Shown: positions 61,435 to 64,000 of the stretch, piece by piece
Layout of the letters: the number at the start of each line of letters is the position of its first letter
How positions within the stretch are numbered: the stretch's first letter is position 1
NCBI GenBank assembly: GCA_015061115.1
Contig: SUXE01000010.1
Coordinates: forward strand, 118,654-182,653
DNA: 64,000 nt
Source of the DNA: Bacteroidales bacterium
GTDB taxonomy: Bacteria; Bacteroidota; Bacteroidia; Bacteroidales; Paludibacteraceae
Direction: 5' to 3'
Notes under the pieces: generated by a model
The model's database searches: none
What the model saw: the letters and a program-made list of their open reading frames with translations, nothing else
What the model was told of the DNA's origin: nothing
Program-made: the position numbers and the translations under genes

Positions 61435-64000
61435 ATGAAAGGTATAATGCGTAATTTAATATATTTTGGTGCAATTGCGTCTTTTTTGATGTCAGCAAGT
61501 ATAGCTAATGCTGTGCCTGTTCATATAAATTCAGGAAATCCTGCTTATCCGTTCCCACAGTTTTTGGAATATGCTTGTGGTGGAAATCTTGGAACAGAGA
61601 ATCCGGAAGGGTTGGTTCATGCCGAAATGGAGCGTTACATCCGTAAAGCATACCAGCAGCATGCCAATGAGTTTGAATATACAGGGAAAGAATATAAGGG
61701 AATCAAATATATATGGACTCCTTACAAGGCTGCCTACGATTGTTCGGAGGGTGACGGTTATGCTTTGTTGGCGGCTGCATATATGGCTGACAAGGTGACT
61801 TTCGATGGCTATTGGATGGCTACCCACGATAAAAGACGTGTCCATACGAAACGTTATTCAGATTGCTCTGATAATGCTCCTAACTACGAGTTCGGACAGT
61901 TCGCGATCAGTGATGGTGCAGACGAGGGTGGAAACACAGCCGCTGATGGAGATGTGGATGTGGCGTTGGCTCTTTACGTCGCCTACAAACAGTGGGGTGA
62001 ATTCATGCTTGATGAAAAAGGAGAGAAGGTGTTGGACGCATGTGGTAACCCAATCAGCTACAAACAGGAGATGATCAATGTGATCAGAGGTCTTGTGGCG
62101 TTGACGAATATGGATCCGGGAAAGAATCCTGCCCGTGTCAACACTGGTATCATAGGTCTTGATGGATATCCTCGTGGTGGAGACACTTGGAAGGAACAGA
62201 CTGATTGGGCTTTGCAGGAGGAGAATTATATCACTGTTGACGGAGTCAAAGTCTATCCTCTTTTTGCAAATCCAGGTGGAGAGAAACAGCATATCGACTA
62301 TTGCGCTCCGGCATATTTCCGTGAGTTCCACGATCTGTTTGTAGAGATGGCTGACGCTGTCGGTGCTACTGCTGAATGGGAGGCAGAGCAATTCCGTCGC
62401 GCTGAGGCTTCTTCAGATTGGCTTATCGGTGATTTGATCGGAAAAAACAAGACATCTCTTCCTACTGCAGGATGGAACACTGTCAGCAGAGACGGATCAG
62501 AGACAACATATAGCAATTTCCAGGATGGTGAGGATTACCGCTGCCCTTGGCGTACAATCTGCAACTATGCTTGGCATGGCAACCCTACTTATTCGTGGAA
62601 TCCTAAAACCCACCAGGTGGAAAAGGGAGGTAACACATACGAATATGATGCGGCTGTAAAACTATCCGATTATATGCGTGATCCAGCACATTGGACTGCA
62701 GATTCAAAGTGCTATACTAAAGGAGATAAGAAAATCCCATATTCTGGACCAAGAATGATGGGTTGGCAAATCGATCCGATGACAGGAGAGACATTAGACG
62801 ATAAAAACACTTCTGCTCTTGGAATGTCGAAGGGAGCTTCCACATTCGCTGCTATCGGAGTGCAGGATTACGATTTGATGGGCGACCTTTTCACTGTCAT
62901 TTATGAGAATTGGGATGCAAGTGGCACGACTGATGACGGAGAGTGGGTTAGTAATTATATGAGCGGATGGTTCCGTCAGACAGGGTTGATGGCTTTGACA
63001 GGAAATTATCCTGCCCCTTCAAAGATGGTGGCTCAGCCAAACTTGAAGATTTATAGAGCATTGAAGGATAGCATGTCTGTTTGTCATGCTGGTGACACTG
63101 TCACATATCTTCTTTCTTATCGTAATTATGGTTCGGTGGATGCCAAGGATGTGAAGATTGTGGAGAATGTCCCTGCAGACTTCGCATTTGTGGATGCTGA
63201 TAACAATGGAGTATACGATGCTGCCAGCCATACCGTGACTTGGAAGTTGAGCAATATAGCAGGATTCAAGAGTGATGATATTGTCGGTGACGCGTTGGAT
63301 TTTTCTGCTCCGAATTTGTCGAAGACTATCGGTGGTGTAAGCTATCGTTGTAAGGCTAAAAATGGAGCGAGGGGCGTCTATAAGACAACTGCAAAAATAT
63401 CTTGCTCAAATGGTTTGGGTGGAGAGACGAATTTCTATCCAAACTACGTGACTGCTACAATGCAGCGCAACAATATAGAAGTTGTGCCTACTGGTTTGAA
63501 TGTGGAGAAGACAGCTGATGTCACATCTGTATCAGAGGGAGATACGGTCTCTTTCAGAACGATAATCTCAAATGATACAATCCCTGCTTTGGTTGGCGGA
63601 CGTTCACATGTCAATGTGGCTGTTGCGGATATTGACAAGGGAGCTCAATATAATCTGATGTTCAAGATATACCATGATGCGGTGGAGCCATATATTGATA
63701 ATGGAAACTACCGTGTGACGGTGTTCAAGGATTTGAAGGATGCACAAGGTTTGCTGTGTTCTTTTGATTTGTTGGAAGGCACAGAGGAAGGAAAGACGAT
63801 GTGTAATAATGCCACGGATTTTAATTTCAAGGATGAGGTTTTGGCGGATGGCACACATAAGTTTTTTGTTCAGTTCCCACATGCGTTGGCTGCTTCCACA
63901 TATTATTTGAATGAGATGGCAGGAGCGGCGAAGTTCAATTGTGATGGAGCCAAATATCCATTGCGAGTGGTGGCTCGTTTTTATGATTCAAGTTGGAAAA
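61435..64000 (+). CDS. GH8 family glycoside hydrolase with DUF11-like repeats (3' partial)
   Basis: The frame starts at ATG 61435 and stays open to the window end, giving over 850 residues. A signal peptide ends near SIANAV. Residues about 25-520 resemble glycoside hydrolase family 8: DCSEGDGYALLAAAYMADKVTFDGYW carries the likely acid Glu and AADGDVDVALALYVAYKQWG the conserved Asp. From about residue 535 a DUF11-like beta-sandwich follows (AGDTVTYLLSYRNYGSVDAKDVKIVENVP), then a second one (VEKTADVTSVSEGDTVSFRTIISND). GH8 enzymes cut cellulose, xylan, mixed-linkage glucan or chitosan; which applies is not decidable here. A T9SS sorting domain would be expected beyond the window. Confidence 0.8.
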   Translation, partial: MKGIMRNLIYFGAIASFLMSASIANAVPVHINSGNPAYPFPQFLEYACGGNLGTENPEGLVHAEMERYIRKAYQQHANEFEYTGKEYKGIKYIWTPYKAAYDCSEGDGYALLAAAYMADKVTFDGYWMATHDKRRVHTKRYSDCSDNAPNYEFGQFAISDGADEGGNTAADGDVDVALALYVAYKQWGEFMLDEKGEKVLDACGNPISYKQEMINVIRGLVALTNMDPGKNPARVNTGIIGLDGYPRGGDTWKEQTDWALQEENYITVDGVKVYPLFANPGGEKQHIDYCAPAYFREFHDLFVEMADAVGATAEWEAEQFRRAEASSDWLIGDLIGKNKTSLPTAGWNTVSRDGSETTYSNFQDGEDYRCPWRTICNYAWHGNPTYSWNPKTHQVEKGGNTYEYDAAVKLSDYMRDPAHWTADSKCYTKGDKKIPYSGPRMMGWQIDPMTGETLDDKNTSALGMSKGASTFAAIGVQDYDLMGDLFTVIYENWDASGTTDDGEWVSNYMSGWFRQTGLMALTGNYPAPSKMVAQPNLKIYRALKDSMSVCHAGDTVTYLLSYRNYGSVDAKDVKIVENVPADFAFVDADNNGVYDAASHTVTWKLSNIAGFKSDDIVGDALDFSAPNLSKTIGGVSYRCKAKNGARGVYKTTAKISCSNGLGGETNFYPNYVTATMQRNNIEVVPTGLNVEKTADVTSVSEGDTVSFRTIISNDTIPALVGGRSHVNVAVADIDKGAQYNLMFKIYHDAVEPYIDNGNYRVTVFKDLKDAQGLLCSFDLLEGTEEGKTMCNNATDFNFKDEVLADGTHKFFVQFPHALAASTYYLNEMAGAAKFNCDGAKYPLRVVARFYDSSWK

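Overview
The window comes from a member of the Bacteroidota, most likely a fibre-degrading Bacteroidales. Almost every transcription unit is preceded by the Bacteroidota -7 element TAnnTTTG. The genes include type IX secretion parts (PorG, PorZ) and secreted cargo with C-terminal sorting domains, LES-type surface lipoproteins, a BspA-like leucine-rich repeat protein, a type III glutamine synthetase, and glycoside hydrolases of families GH26, GH30, GH16 and GH8. No rRNA or CRISPR array is present. Three tRNA genes are present: Trp, initiator Met and Leu.

Layout. 1-2397 is the tail of a CotH-kinase/lamin-tail protein. 2688-3251 is a glutathione peroxidase. 3356-8793 is a reverse-strand tetrapyrrole operon read hemE, hemA-hemC fusion, hemD, hemB, hemL. 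The fused protein lacks both the HemA dimerisation domain and HemC domain 3. 9104-11072 holds a DUF4143-type ATPase and a DUF481 outer-membrane protein. 11190-15811 is an accessory island bounded by two identical 45-bp direct repeats. It carries an EcoRI-family DNA methyltransferase behind a highly structured leader RNA, a small unknown protein, a DUF262-HNH nuclease, and a second DUF4143 ATPase whose upstream region is a 33-bp-period repeat array. 16127-18410 has a small lipoprotein, an unrecognised protein and a KilA-N gene flanked by identical palindromes.

18488-23937 is an operon read DUF4293, T9SS type-B cargo, tilS, recA, hflX. Next come a PurF-like protein without the catalytic cysteine, the LRR protein and an outer-membrane protein. 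29039-34034 is a tightly overlapping operon of cdaA, lolD-like, comF and a dnaG fused to a 5-formyltetrahydrofolate cyclo-ligase domain. 34293-41168 is the envelope cluster porG, uppS, bamA, three skp/ompH genes, tRNA-Trp and murI. 41922-43532 holds a Cof-type phosphatase, a VanZ-like protein and tRNA-fMet.

43991-64000 mixes secreted polysaccharidases (tandem GH26, GH30, circularly permuted GH16, and a GH8 enzyme cut by the window end) with porZ, argB, rdgB, rpmH and glnN. It also holds a GNAT/small-protein pair, a WYL regulator and a lipoprotein. The enzymes suggest attack on mannan, xylan and mixed-linkage glucan, with several exported through the T9SS whose assembly genes lie nearby. The strongest leads for something undescribed are the 11.2-16.0 kb island with its RNA leader and repeat array, the doubly truncated HemA-HemC fusion, and the DnaG-cyclo-ligase fusion.
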